DNA of 64,000 nt, taken from the NCBI RefSeq assembly GCF_022095675.1, contig NZ_JAHYSG010000006.1, positions 124,001 to 188,000 of the forward strand. The letters run 5' to 3'. The stretch comes from Dactylosporangium sp. AC04546. Lineage in GTDB: Bacteria > Actinomycetota > Actinomycetes > Mycobacteriales > Micromonosporaceae. Positions 57,543 to 64,000 of this stretch are shown here, in pieces (the first letter of the stretch is position 1; each line of letters opens with the position of its first letter). Position numbers and translations under genes: made by a program. Under the pieces are notes generated by a model, which worked only from the letters and a program-made list of their open reading frames with translations, was not told the origin of the DNA and ran no database searches.

Positions 57543-59003
57543 ATGACCACCATCGACCAGCAGAGCTTCTTCATCGGCGGCGACTTCGTCAGACCGCACA
57601 GCGACGAGCGTGCCGACGTGATCAATCCGGCGACCGAAGGTGTGACGGGCAGTGTGCCACGCGCCGTCACCGCGGATATGGACGACGCGGTCGCCGCAGC
57701 GCGCCGGGCCTTCGACGAGACCGACTGGCCGCACCGGCCGCCGGCCGAGCGGGCCGATCTGCTGCGAGCCGTCGCCAGAGGCCTCCAGGATCGCAACGAC
57801 GAGATCGCCCGCATCATCACCGACGAGAATGGCGCGCTGTTCGGGCTGAACCTCCACACTGTCGGCCACCGGTTCTGCTCCTACTACGCGGATCTGGCGG
57901 CGGACTTCGAGTGGGAGGAGTTGCGTCACGGCATCAGCGGCCCTGCCGTGATCCGGCGCGAACCGGCCGGTGTCACGGCGCTCGTCGTCCCGTGGAACGC
58001 GCCACTCGCCCTGCTGATGGTGAAGCTCGCACCGGCGCTCGTCGCCGGGTGCACCGTCATCGCCAAACCGGCGCCCGAGACGCCGCTCGACACGTACCCG
58101 CTCGCCGAGGTACTGCGTGACGCGGGCATCCCCGACGGCGTCGTCAACATCGTCCCCGGCGACGCGGAGGTCGGCGAACATCTCGTGAGCCACCCCGGCG
58201 TGGACAGCGTCAGCCTCACCGGCAGCGTGCGAGCGGGCAAGCGGATCATGCAGGTCTGCGCTGACCGGCTGGCGCGTGTCCACCTGGAACTCGGGGGGAA
58301 GTCGGCCTCGATCCTGCTCGACGACGCCCCGTTGGACGACGCGGTCGCCGGTACCCTCGGCGCGTTTCTGCTCGTCAACGGACAGGCATGCGCGGCGCTC
58401 ACCCGGACACTGGTGCCGCGTCACCGGTACTCGGAGGTCGTCGACGCTCTGGCGGCGGCGGCGAGCGCAGCTGTCGTCGGGGATCCCTACGACGATGCGT
58501 CCGATCTGGGGCCGATGACCAGCAGGCGGCAGTACGACCGAGTGCTGGGATACCTCGAGATCGGCAAGGCCGAGGGCGCGCGCGTCGTCGCGGGTGGCGG
58601 TCGCGCAGAAGGGTTCGAGCGCGGGTTCTACGTCGCGCCGACCGTGTTCGCGGACGTCGACAACGGCATGCGGATCGCCCGTGAGGAGATCTTCGGGCCG
58701 GTCAACTGCGTGATTCCGTACGACACTGTCGACGAGGCGGTCGCGATCGCCAACGACAGCGAATACGGGCTCTCCGGGGCGGTGTGGGGGGAGGACCTCG
58801 ACCGTGCGATGGCGGTCGCCCGCAGGATCCGCACCGGCACGTTCACGCTGAACGGCTTCACGCTCGATCCGAACATTCCGTTCGGTGGCTACAAGGCGTC
58901 TGGGATCGGGCGACAGAACGGTATGGAAGGTCTCGAGGCGTTCATCGAGCTCAAGTCGGTGCACCTGACACCGCAGCAGGCGACCACCCTCGGGTACCGC
59001 TGA
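57543..59003 (+). CDS. aldehyde dehydrogenase family protein
   Basis: 486 residues, class 1/2-type ALDH: catalytic C283 in NGQACAALTR, general-base E249 in ELGGKSAS, NAD-binding VVPWNAPLAL and GSVRAGKRIM, and the C-terminal PFGGYKASGIGRQNGMEGLE. It oxidises an aldehyde to the carboxylic acid with NAD(P). It starts 8 bases after the MaoC-type gene; GAGAGGCG serves as ribosome-binding site. A second, divergent ALDH follows in the same operon, implying two different aldehyde steps or substrates. Confidence 0.93.
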   Translation: MTTIDQQSFFIGGDFVRPHSDERADVINPATEGVTGSVPRAVTADMDDAVAAARRAFDETDWPHRPPAERADLLRAVARGLQDRNDEIARIITDENGALFGLNLHTVGHRFCSYYADLAADFEWEELRHGISGPAVIRREPAGVTALVVPWNAPLALLMVKLAPALVAGCTVIAKPAPETPLDTYPLAEVLRDAGIPDGVVNIVPGDAEVGEHLVSHPGVDSVSLTGSVRAGKRIMQVCADRLARVHLELGGKSASILLDDAPLDDAVAGTLGAFLLVNGQACAALTRTLVPRHRYSEVVDALAAAASAAVVGDPYDDASDLGPMTSRRQYDRVLGYLEIGKAEGARVVAGGGRAEGFERGFYVAPTVFADVDNGMRIAREEIFGPVNCVIPYDTVDEAVAIANDSEYGLSGAVWGEDLDRAMAVARRIRTGTFTLNGFTLDPNIPFGGYKASGIGRQNGMEGLEAFIELKSVHLTPQQATTLGYR

Positions 59004-59153
59004 ACACCTAGCGGTTGCTAAAAGGGACACTCTTCGGCGACCCCTGTGGACCCGTTGCCTCTGGTCGCCTCGCTTGGCGAGATTTGAAGGCCATAATAGA
59101 GTGTACGGAATCTGATGACGTTCTCGTGACCGCCGACCACAAGGGGGCGCACC

Positions 59154-60614
59154 ATGATCACTCACGACGTGCTGTTCATCGGGGGCCGATGGGTCAAACC
59201 CGATTCGGACACGACGATCGAGGTCGTCTCGCCGTCGACCGAGGAGGTGGTGGGACGAGTCCCCGCGCCCTCCGCCGAGGATGTCGACCGCGCCGTCCGG
59301 GCTGCTCGCGAGGCGTTCGACCACGGACCCTGGCCGCGCATGGCGGCCGCGGAACGCGCTGCGGTGCTGCACCGCATCGCCGACGGGCTCGAGGAGCGCG
59401 CTGATGAGCTCGCCGAACTCGTGACCACTGAGAACGGCACACCGATATCGATCAGCCGCGCTGCGCAGGTGCTCGGCGCGATCCCGCACCTGCGGGCCTA
59501 CGCCGACCTCGTCGACCAGTACACGTTCGACGAGACGCGCGACGGCGTCAAGATACGCGCGGCGATCCTCAGGGAGCCTGTGGGCGTCGTGGCCGCCATC
59601 GTTCCGTGGAACGGCCCGCTCGTGTTGGCGCTGATGAAGCTCGCGCCCGGGCTGGCCGCAGGATGCACCTTCGTCTGCAAGCCGCCACCGGAGACCCCGT
59701 TGGCCTTCAACGTCCTGGCCGAGATCTGCGAGCGGGCCGGCCTTCCCGAAGGGGTACTGAGCATCATCGCCGGTGACCGGGAGGTCGGGCGCACCCTCGT
59801 CGCACACCCCGGCGTCGACAAGGTGGCCTTCACGGGCAGCACGGCAGCCGGAAAGTGGATCATGGGGGAGTGTGCGCGGCAGATCAAGCGCGTCAGCCTC
59901 GAGCTCGGCGGGAAGTCGGCGGCGATCATCCTCGACGACGTCGACGCGAGCGCGGCAATCGGGCAGATGCTCCCGATGGCGACGATGCTGTCGGGGCAGA
60001 TGTGCCTGCTGCAGTCGCGCATCCTCGTCCCGCGGGCACGCCAGGCGGAGTTGGTGGACACCTTCTGCAACGCCGTGAGCGCGCTCAAGGTCGGTGACCC
60101 GTTCGACGCCGACACCTACTACGGCCCCCTGATCGCCGAACGGCAACGCGAGCGGGTCGAGGGCTACATCGCGGCCGGCCGGCAGGAAGGGGCGACCCTG
60201 GTGCTGGGAGGTGGGCGCCCCAAGCACATGCCGACGGGCTGGTACGTCGAGCCGACCGTCTTCACCGACGTCGACAACAGCATGACGATCGCTCGTGAGG
60301 AGATCTTCGGGCCGGTCACGTCGATCATCGCCTACGACGATCTGGACGAGGCGATCGCGATCGCCAATGACACGGACTTCGGTCTCGCCGGCGCGGTGTA
60401 TACCGCTGACCCGTCTCGCGGCTTCGAGGTCGCCCGCCGAGTGCGCGCGGGAACCTACGGCGTCAACTGCTACGGAACGGATGCGAGGGTGCCGTTCGGC
60501 GGATACAAGCAATCCGGTCTCGGGCGTGAGGGCGGCCGGGAGGGTCTCGAAAGCTATCTGGAGACGAAGGCTGTCGCGCTCCCCGCCGGTTACTCGCCCT
60601 TCGCATCGAGCTGA
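59154..60614 (+). CDS. aldehyde dehydrogenase family protein
   Basis: 486 residues: catalytic C284 in SGQMCLLQSR, E250 in ELGGKSAAII, PWNGPLVLALMKLAPGLAAG, GSTAAGKWIMG, and C-terminal PFGGYKQSGLGREGGREGLE. It is a paralogue of the preceding ALDH (same length, similar motifs) but clearly diverged. The 150-base spacer before it holds AAGGGGG as ribosome-binding site and AT-rich TAATAG, so a secondary promoter is possible. It runs 13 bases before the P450 gene. Confidence 0.93.
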   Translation: MITHDVLFIGGRWVKPDSDTTIEVVSPSTEEVVGRVPAPSAEDVDRAVRAAREAFDHGPWPRMAAAERAAVLHRIADGLEERADELAELVTTENGTPISISRAAQVLGAIPHLRAYADLVDQYTFDETRDGVKIRAAILREPVGVVAAIVPWNGPLVLALMKLAPGLAAGCTFVCKPPPETPLAFNVLAEICERAGLPEGVLSIIAGDREVGRTLVAHPGVDKVAFTGSTAAGKWIMGECARQIKRVSLELGGKSAAIILDDVDASAAIGQMLPMATMLSGQMCLLQSRILVPRARQAELVDTFCNAVSALKVGDPFDADTYYGPLIAERQRERVEGYIAAGRQEGATLVLGGGRPKHMPTGWYVEPTVFTDVDNSMTIAREEIFGPVTSIIAYDDLDEAIAIANDTDFGLAGAVYTADPSRGFEVARRVRAGTYGVNCYGTDARVPFGGYKQSGLGREGGREGLESYLETKAVALPAGYSPFASS

Positions 60615-60627
60615 CGGGAGCACCCGC

Positions 60628-61860
60628 GTGACGACGGACAGACCGGTCATCGAGTTCGACCATCTTTCGGCGGAGTACGCCGCCGATCCGCTCGGGGTCT
60701 ACCGTGGGGTGCGCTCGCGGTGTCCCGTGGCGTGGACCGAGGCCCACGGCGGTTACTGGGTGGCCTCGGCCTACAGCACGGTGTTCGCGGCGAGCCGCGA
60801 CGACAAGACCTTCTCGTCGAAGAAGGGGCGACACGGCGACATTGACTACACCGGGGTCGTCATCCCGTCCGAGCCGTCGCTGCCGCTGCTGCCGATCGAG
60901 GTGGACCCGCCCGAGCTGCACCCGTTCCGGAAGGTGCTGAACCCCGCATTCGGCCCGAAGGCGGTCGCCCGGCTCGCTCCCGAGATCGAGCGTTTCACCG
61001 CATGGTGCGTCGACCAGGTGATCGAGTCCGGCGAGATCGACTTCGTGGAGGACCTTGCGAGCCCGGTACCCGCGGTGGCGACCCTCCTGCTGGTCGGGCT
61101 GCCGGTGACGGACTGGCAGCGGTACTCGCGGGCCTTTCACGGCCTGGCCGCCAACGCTCCAGGCAGCGCGGAGTACACGGAGGCGCTCGAGCTGATCCAC
61201 AGCATCGCCGGGATGGCGCGGTCGGAGATCGCCGACCGCCGGCTGCACCCCAAGGACGACCTGCTGACCACATTGACCCAGGCTGAGATCGGCGGCCGGC
61301 GTCTCGAGGATGCGCAGATCGCGTCGATCCTCACCACGACGCTCGGCGGTGGCATCGACACCACCACAGCGCTCATCGCCAACGCCCTGGTCTATCTCGA
61401 CAAGCACCCCGAGCACCGAACTCGCCTCGCGACCGACGACGCGTTCATGAGTTCCTTCTGCGAGGAGATGCTGAGGTACTACAGCCCGGTGCAGGGCTTC
61501 GCTCGTACGGTCACGAAGGACACCGAACTCGGCGGCTGCACGTTGCAGCGTGGCGACCGGGTCTTCCTGAGCTGGGCGGCCGCCAACCACGATCCGCTGG
61601 CCTTCGAACAGCCGGAGGAGATCGTCCCCGACCGGTTCCCGAACCGGCACACCAGCTTCGGGATCGGGTCCCACCGGTGCATCGGTTCGACCCTGGCGCG
61701 CGCCGAGTTCGCCGTTGTCGTGCGCGAGGTCCTCCGGCGGATGCCGGACTACACGCTCGTCGACGGTGCGGTGCCCTACTCCAACATCGGCACCGTCAAC
61801 GGGTGGCACCGTCTGCCTGCCAGGTTCACCCGAGGCCGCCCGGTCGGGGCGACGTCATGA
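60628..61860 (+). CDS. cytochrome P450
   Basis: 410 residues, soluble bacterial P450. The haem-binding loop FGIGSHRCIGSTLAR gives the axial ligand C351. The I-helix oxygen-activation motif is GGGIDTTTA (~240), the ExxR is in EEMLRYYSPVQ, and LDPPELHPFRKVLNPAFG-like VDPPELHPFRKVL is in the substrate region. It hydroxylates a hydrophobic substrate and needs ferredoxin and reductase, which are not in this window. GTG 60628 starts the protein; its stop overlaps the ligase start (ATGA). Confidence 0.95.
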   Translation: MTTDRPVIEFDHLSAEYAADPLGVYRGVRSRCPVAWTEAHGGYWVASAYSTVFAASRDDKTFSSKKGRHGDIDYTGVVIPSEPSLPLLPIEVDPPELHPFRKVLNPAFGPKAVARLAPEIERFTAWCVDQVIESGEIDFVEDLASPVPAVATLLLVGLPVTDWQRYSRAFHGLAANAPGSAEYTEALELIHSIAGMARSEIADRRLHPKDDLLTTLTQAEIGGRRLEDAQIASILTTTLGGGIDTTTALIANALVYLDKHPEHRTRLATDDAFMSSFCEEMLRYYSPVQGFARTVTKDTELGGCTLQRGDRVFLSWAAANHDPLAFEQPEEIVPDRFPNRHTSFGIGSHRCIGSTLARAEFAVVVREVLRRMPDYTLVDGAVPYSNIGTVNGWHRLPARFTRGRPVGATS

Positions 61861-63383
61861 GCGCTGGGCTGCTCGTCGCCGACCTCGTGACCGCTGGTGC
61901 CTCGCGCGCGTTGACCCAACGGGTGGCGTTCGCCGGTGACGACTGGAGTCTGTCGTACGGTCAGCTCGCTGACGACGCGCGCCGCTGGCACCGGCTGCTG
62001 CACGAGGCGGGAGTGCGCCGCGGCGACCGCATCGCGATTCTGGCGAACAACGGGCCGGAGTACCTCAGCGTGCTGTACGGCGCCGCAATGTGTGGTGCCG
62101 TGGTCGTGCTCCTCAACACCAGGCTTGATGCCGGCTCGGTCCGGTATCAGCTGGAGGACTCGGGCACACGGCTCGTCGTCGTCGATCCTGACAACCATCG
62201 GCTGGCGGCGGCTGCGGGCGCCTTCAGCCTGCCTGCCGTCGCGCTGGATGCCGACCATCGCGACCGGCTCCGCAGCATCGAGCCGGCTCCGGCCGGGACG
62301 GCACGCCCCGAGCCCGAAGGCCCGTTCATCCAGCTGTACACGTCGGGCACGACGGGGCGGTCGAAGGGATGTGTGCTCTCGCAGCGGGCCTGGGTGGCGT
62401 CGTCGATGAACCTCGTGACCGGCCTCGGCTTGACCGACGCGGATGTGCACATCGGTGCGGGACCGTTCTTTCACGTAGCCGGTCTGGGTACCGCGATGTC
62501 CGTGCTGTCCGTGGGCGGGCGGATCGTCTTCGGCGCCAGAGGCTCCCTTGCCGACTCGTGGGACATGATCGCTCGCCACAGCGTCACGATCGGGACCTTC
62601 GTGGGTGGTGCCGTCGTCAACGCGGTCCGGCATTCGATGAGTGCCACGCATGCCAAGTCCTTGCGCGTGCTCACCGGCCAGGCCGGCAAGCACACGCCGG
62701 CGGAGCACCTGGAGATGGGAGAGCTGGTTCCGCATGCCGGCTTCGTCGGCATCTACGGATCCACGGAGGCGGGCAACTTCGCCACCTGCTCGACGCGGGC
62801 CGACGAGATCGCTCGTCCCGGCACCGTCGGACGGCCGCTGATCGGCTTTCGCGCCGCGGTCGTCGACCCTGATGACCGCCCGGTCGAGGCGGGGGAGGCC
62901 GGGGAGCTCGTGCTCCGCGGTGCGAGCGTGATGTCGGAGTACTGGGGCATGCCGGAGGCGACGGCAGAGACCCTGCGGGGCGGCTGGTTGCACACCGGCG
63001 ACATGATGCGGATGGACGAGGACGGCTACCTTTACATGCTCGACCGGCTCAAGGACATGGTGAAGACCGGCGGCGAGAACGTGTACAGCGTCGAGGTGGA
63101 GCAGGTGCTGCGGCTGCACCCGGCGGTCCTCGACTGTGCGGTGATCGGCGTACCGGACGAGCGGTGGGGCGAAGGCGTCAAGGCGGTCGTGGTGGCCCCC
63201 GGCGGTGTCGACGTCGACTCGCTGGATGCCTGGTGCCTGGAACGGCTCGCGCCGTACAAGCGGCCCCGGTGGTATCAGTTCGAGGACGCTCTGCCGGCCA
63301 ACGGCGCCAAGGTCGACAAGAAGCAGCTGCGGGCGATGCACGACCCGCAGCGCTCGATCCGGCTGCCCGAACGCGCTCGCTGA
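61857..63383 (+). CDS. AMP-dependent acyl-CoA synthetase/ligase
   Basis: 508 residues. ANL-superfamily motifs are YTSGTTGRSKGCVLS (A3), GIYGSTEAGN (A5), GWLHTGDMM (A7), DRLKDMVKTGGENVYSVEVE (A8) and the catalytic Lys near PANGAKVDKKQL (A10). It activates a carboxylic acid to an acyl-CoA via an acyl-adenylate. It completes the operon: P450 and ALDH steps make the acid, this ligase makes the thioester. ATG 61857 overlaps the P450 stop. A strong hairpin terminator follows the stop by 3 bases. Confidence 0.93.
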   Translation: MSAGLLVADLVTAGASRALTQRVAFAGDDWSLSYGQLADDARRWHRLLHEAGVRRGDRIAILANNGPEYLSVLYGAAMCGAVVVLLNTRLDAGSVRYQLEDSGTRLVVVDPDNHRLAAAAGAFSLPAVALDADHRDRLRSIEPAPAGTARPEPEGPFIQLYTSGTTGRSKGCVLSQRAWVASSMNLVTGLGLTDADVHIGAGPFFHVAGLGTAMSVLSVGGRIVFGARGSLADSWDMIARHSVTIGTFVGGAVVNAVRHSMSATHAKSLRVLTGQAGKHTPAEHLEMGELVPHAGFVGIYGSTEAGNFATCSTRADEIARPGTVGRPLIGFRAAVVDPDDRPVEAGEAGELVLRGASVMSEYWGMPEATAETLRGGWLHTGDMMRMDEDGYLYMLDRLKDMVKTGGENVYSVEVEQVLRLHPAVLDCAVIGVPDERWGEGVKAVVVAPGGVDVDSLDAWCLERLAPYKRPRWYQFEDALPANGAKVDKKQLRAMHDPQRSIRLPERAR

Positions 63384-63386
63384 TCC

Positions 63387-63420
63387 GGGGTGGTGGTGCC
63401 GGACCCGGCGCCACCACCCC
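63387..63420. terminator. strong hairpin terminator of the catabolic operon
   Basis: GGGGTGGTGGTGCCGG (63387-63402) pairs with CCGGCGCCACCACCCC (63405-63420) over 16 bp with one T-G wobble and a two-base AC loop. It lies between convergent genes and can stop both. Confidence 0.85.
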
Positions 63421-63441
63421 ACCCCTGTTCAGTCCGCCCGT

Positions 63442-64000
63442 TCAGTCCATCAGATGGACGACGACCCCGCGGGCGTGCGACAGCTCGCGGAAGCCATGGA
63501 CGCCGTGGTAGGCGCCGGTGCCGCTGTGGTTGACGCCGCCGAACGGCAGGCGTCTCTCCGCGCTGTGCGTGGCCCAGCCGTTGACGGTCACCCCGCCGGA
63601 GGACGTGCGCGCCAGCACTTCGGCCGTGGTCGCCTCGTCGGTGGAGTACACGTAGATCGCGAGGGGCTTCTCCCGGGCCTGAATGTGCTCGACCGCCTCG
63701 GCGAGGTCGCGGTAGGTCAGCACCGGCAGGATCGGCCCGAAGATCTCGTCCTGCATCACCTGGGCGTCCAGCGGCACGTCCAGCAGCACGGCCGGCTCGA
63801 CGGTGAGCGTCGCGGAGTCGCTGCGGCCGGTGCCGACGAGCGTCGCCCCGCGTGCCGTGGCATCGGCGAGGTAGCCGGTGACCCGCAGGAAGTTGCGCTC
63901 GTTGACGATGCGCGGCAGCGCCTCGAGGTCGATCGCGCCGTCGCGGTAGTACGTCTGCTCGACCCACTGCATGTACTGCGCGACGAACGCGTCGCGATGA
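63442..64000 (-). CDS. aldehyde dehydrogenase, C-terminal part (5' end outside window)
   Basis: The open frame runs off the right edge, so the N-terminus, catalytic Glu and Cys are missing. Visible: RIVNERNFLRVTGYLADATA, QDEIFGPILPVLTYRDLAEA, EKPLAIYVYSTDEATTAEVL and the C-terminal LPFGGVNHSGTGAYHGVHGF. This ending is typical of class 3/coniferyl-type aldehyde dehydrogenases. It is convergent with the catabolic operon and is a third, separate ALDH in the neighbourhood. Confidence 0.85.
   Translation of the reverse strand, partial: HRDAFVAQYMQWVEQTYYRDGAIDLEALPRIVNERNFLRVTGYLADATARGATLVGTGRSDSATLTVEPAVLLDVPLDAQVMQDEIFGPILPVLTYRDLAEAVEHIQAREKPLAIYVYSTDEATTAEVLARTSSGGVTVNGWATHSAERRLPFGGVNHSGTGAYHGVHGFRELSHARGVVVHLMD

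Noticed and set aside
57393..60650. 1085-codon minus-strand open frame across two aldehyde dehydrogenase genes
   Set aside because: It is the antisense shadow of two ALDHs with all catalytic residues in place; the composition is Arg/Asp/His-biased with no family.
1..64000. CRISPR arrays, tRNAs, rRNAs
   Set aside because: No regularly spaced direct repeats, no tRNA-like T-loop with matching acceptor stem and no rRNA-like conserved blocks were noticed by eye; tRNAscan-SE would be decisive.

Overview
This 64-kb window comes from a high-GC actinomycete. Third codon positions are almost all G or C, GTG starts are common, and several genes look leaderless: a TANNNT -10 box lies 6 to 8 bases before the start codon. 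Iron is regulated through an IdeR/DmdR-type box, and there are CBM2-bearing exoenzymes and a Spo0M-like protein. A member of the Micromonosporaceae (Actinoplanes, Dactylosporangium or relatives) fits best. That placement is inference from gene content, not from a marker gene. I see no rRNA, tRNA, CRISPR array or intact insertion sequence.

Layout. 1-1340: end of an acyl-CoA catabolic operon (acyl-CoA dehydrogenase, enoyl-CoA hydratase). 1485-4120: a metallo-beta-lactamase-fold hydrolase and small membrane or acidic proteins. 4290-11471: an iron-siderophore locus. One minus-strand operon encodes a siderophore-interacting reductase fused to a methyltransferase-like domain, a lipoprotein receptor, two FecCD permeases and an ATPase. 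It diverges from a duplicated AraC-type regulator across a shared iron box. 11584-14352: a sensor histidine kinase flanked by decayed gene pieces (a second kinase, an integrase, a 5'-truncated CHAT protease), so an old insertion hotspot. 14465-21958: a beta-helix lipoprotein, small unknowns, a PadR/membrane-protein pair, a SUKH-family protein and a broken lipoprotein/M4-protease pseudogene. 21981-26558: a MarR/quinone-oxidoreductase pair around a double operator, then a 1033-residue repeat-CHAT protease.

26740-34199: three secreted proteins (a glycoside hydrolase with two discoidin-like modules, a CBM2-metalloprotease, and a 5'-truncated sugar-dehydrogenase-like protein). The first two share near-identical LacI-type operator motifs and probably belong to one polysaccharide-induced regulon. 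34363-36505: a TetR/MFS efflux pair with a perfect 15-bp inverted-repeat operator. 36626-40253: an IclR regulator divergent from mhpD-mhpF-mhpE, the lower meta-cleavage pathway that turns 2-hydroxypentadienoate into pyruvate and acetyl-CoA. 40373-46051: a 39-residue membrane peptide divergent from a 1337-residue HTH/P-loop/repeat STAND-like protein, followed by a beta-propeller protein; this is the best candidate for an undescribed system. 46082-54606: an AraC regulator, an SDR, a three-gene ABC exporter, an anchored unknown, and an overlapping Spo0M-CorC-CorC operon. 54736-55217: transposase debris. 55218-63383: a six-gene catabolic operon (amidohydrolase, MaoC-type hydratase, two aldehyde dehydrogenases, P450, acyl-CoA ligase) that probably oxidises a non-sugar carbon source to an acyl-CoA. 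63442-end: a convergent, partial aldehyde dehydrogenase.

Transport, regulation and catabolism genes appear intact. The broken genes cluster at 11.5-14.4, 20.8-21.2, 34.2, 40.3 and 54.7 kb.
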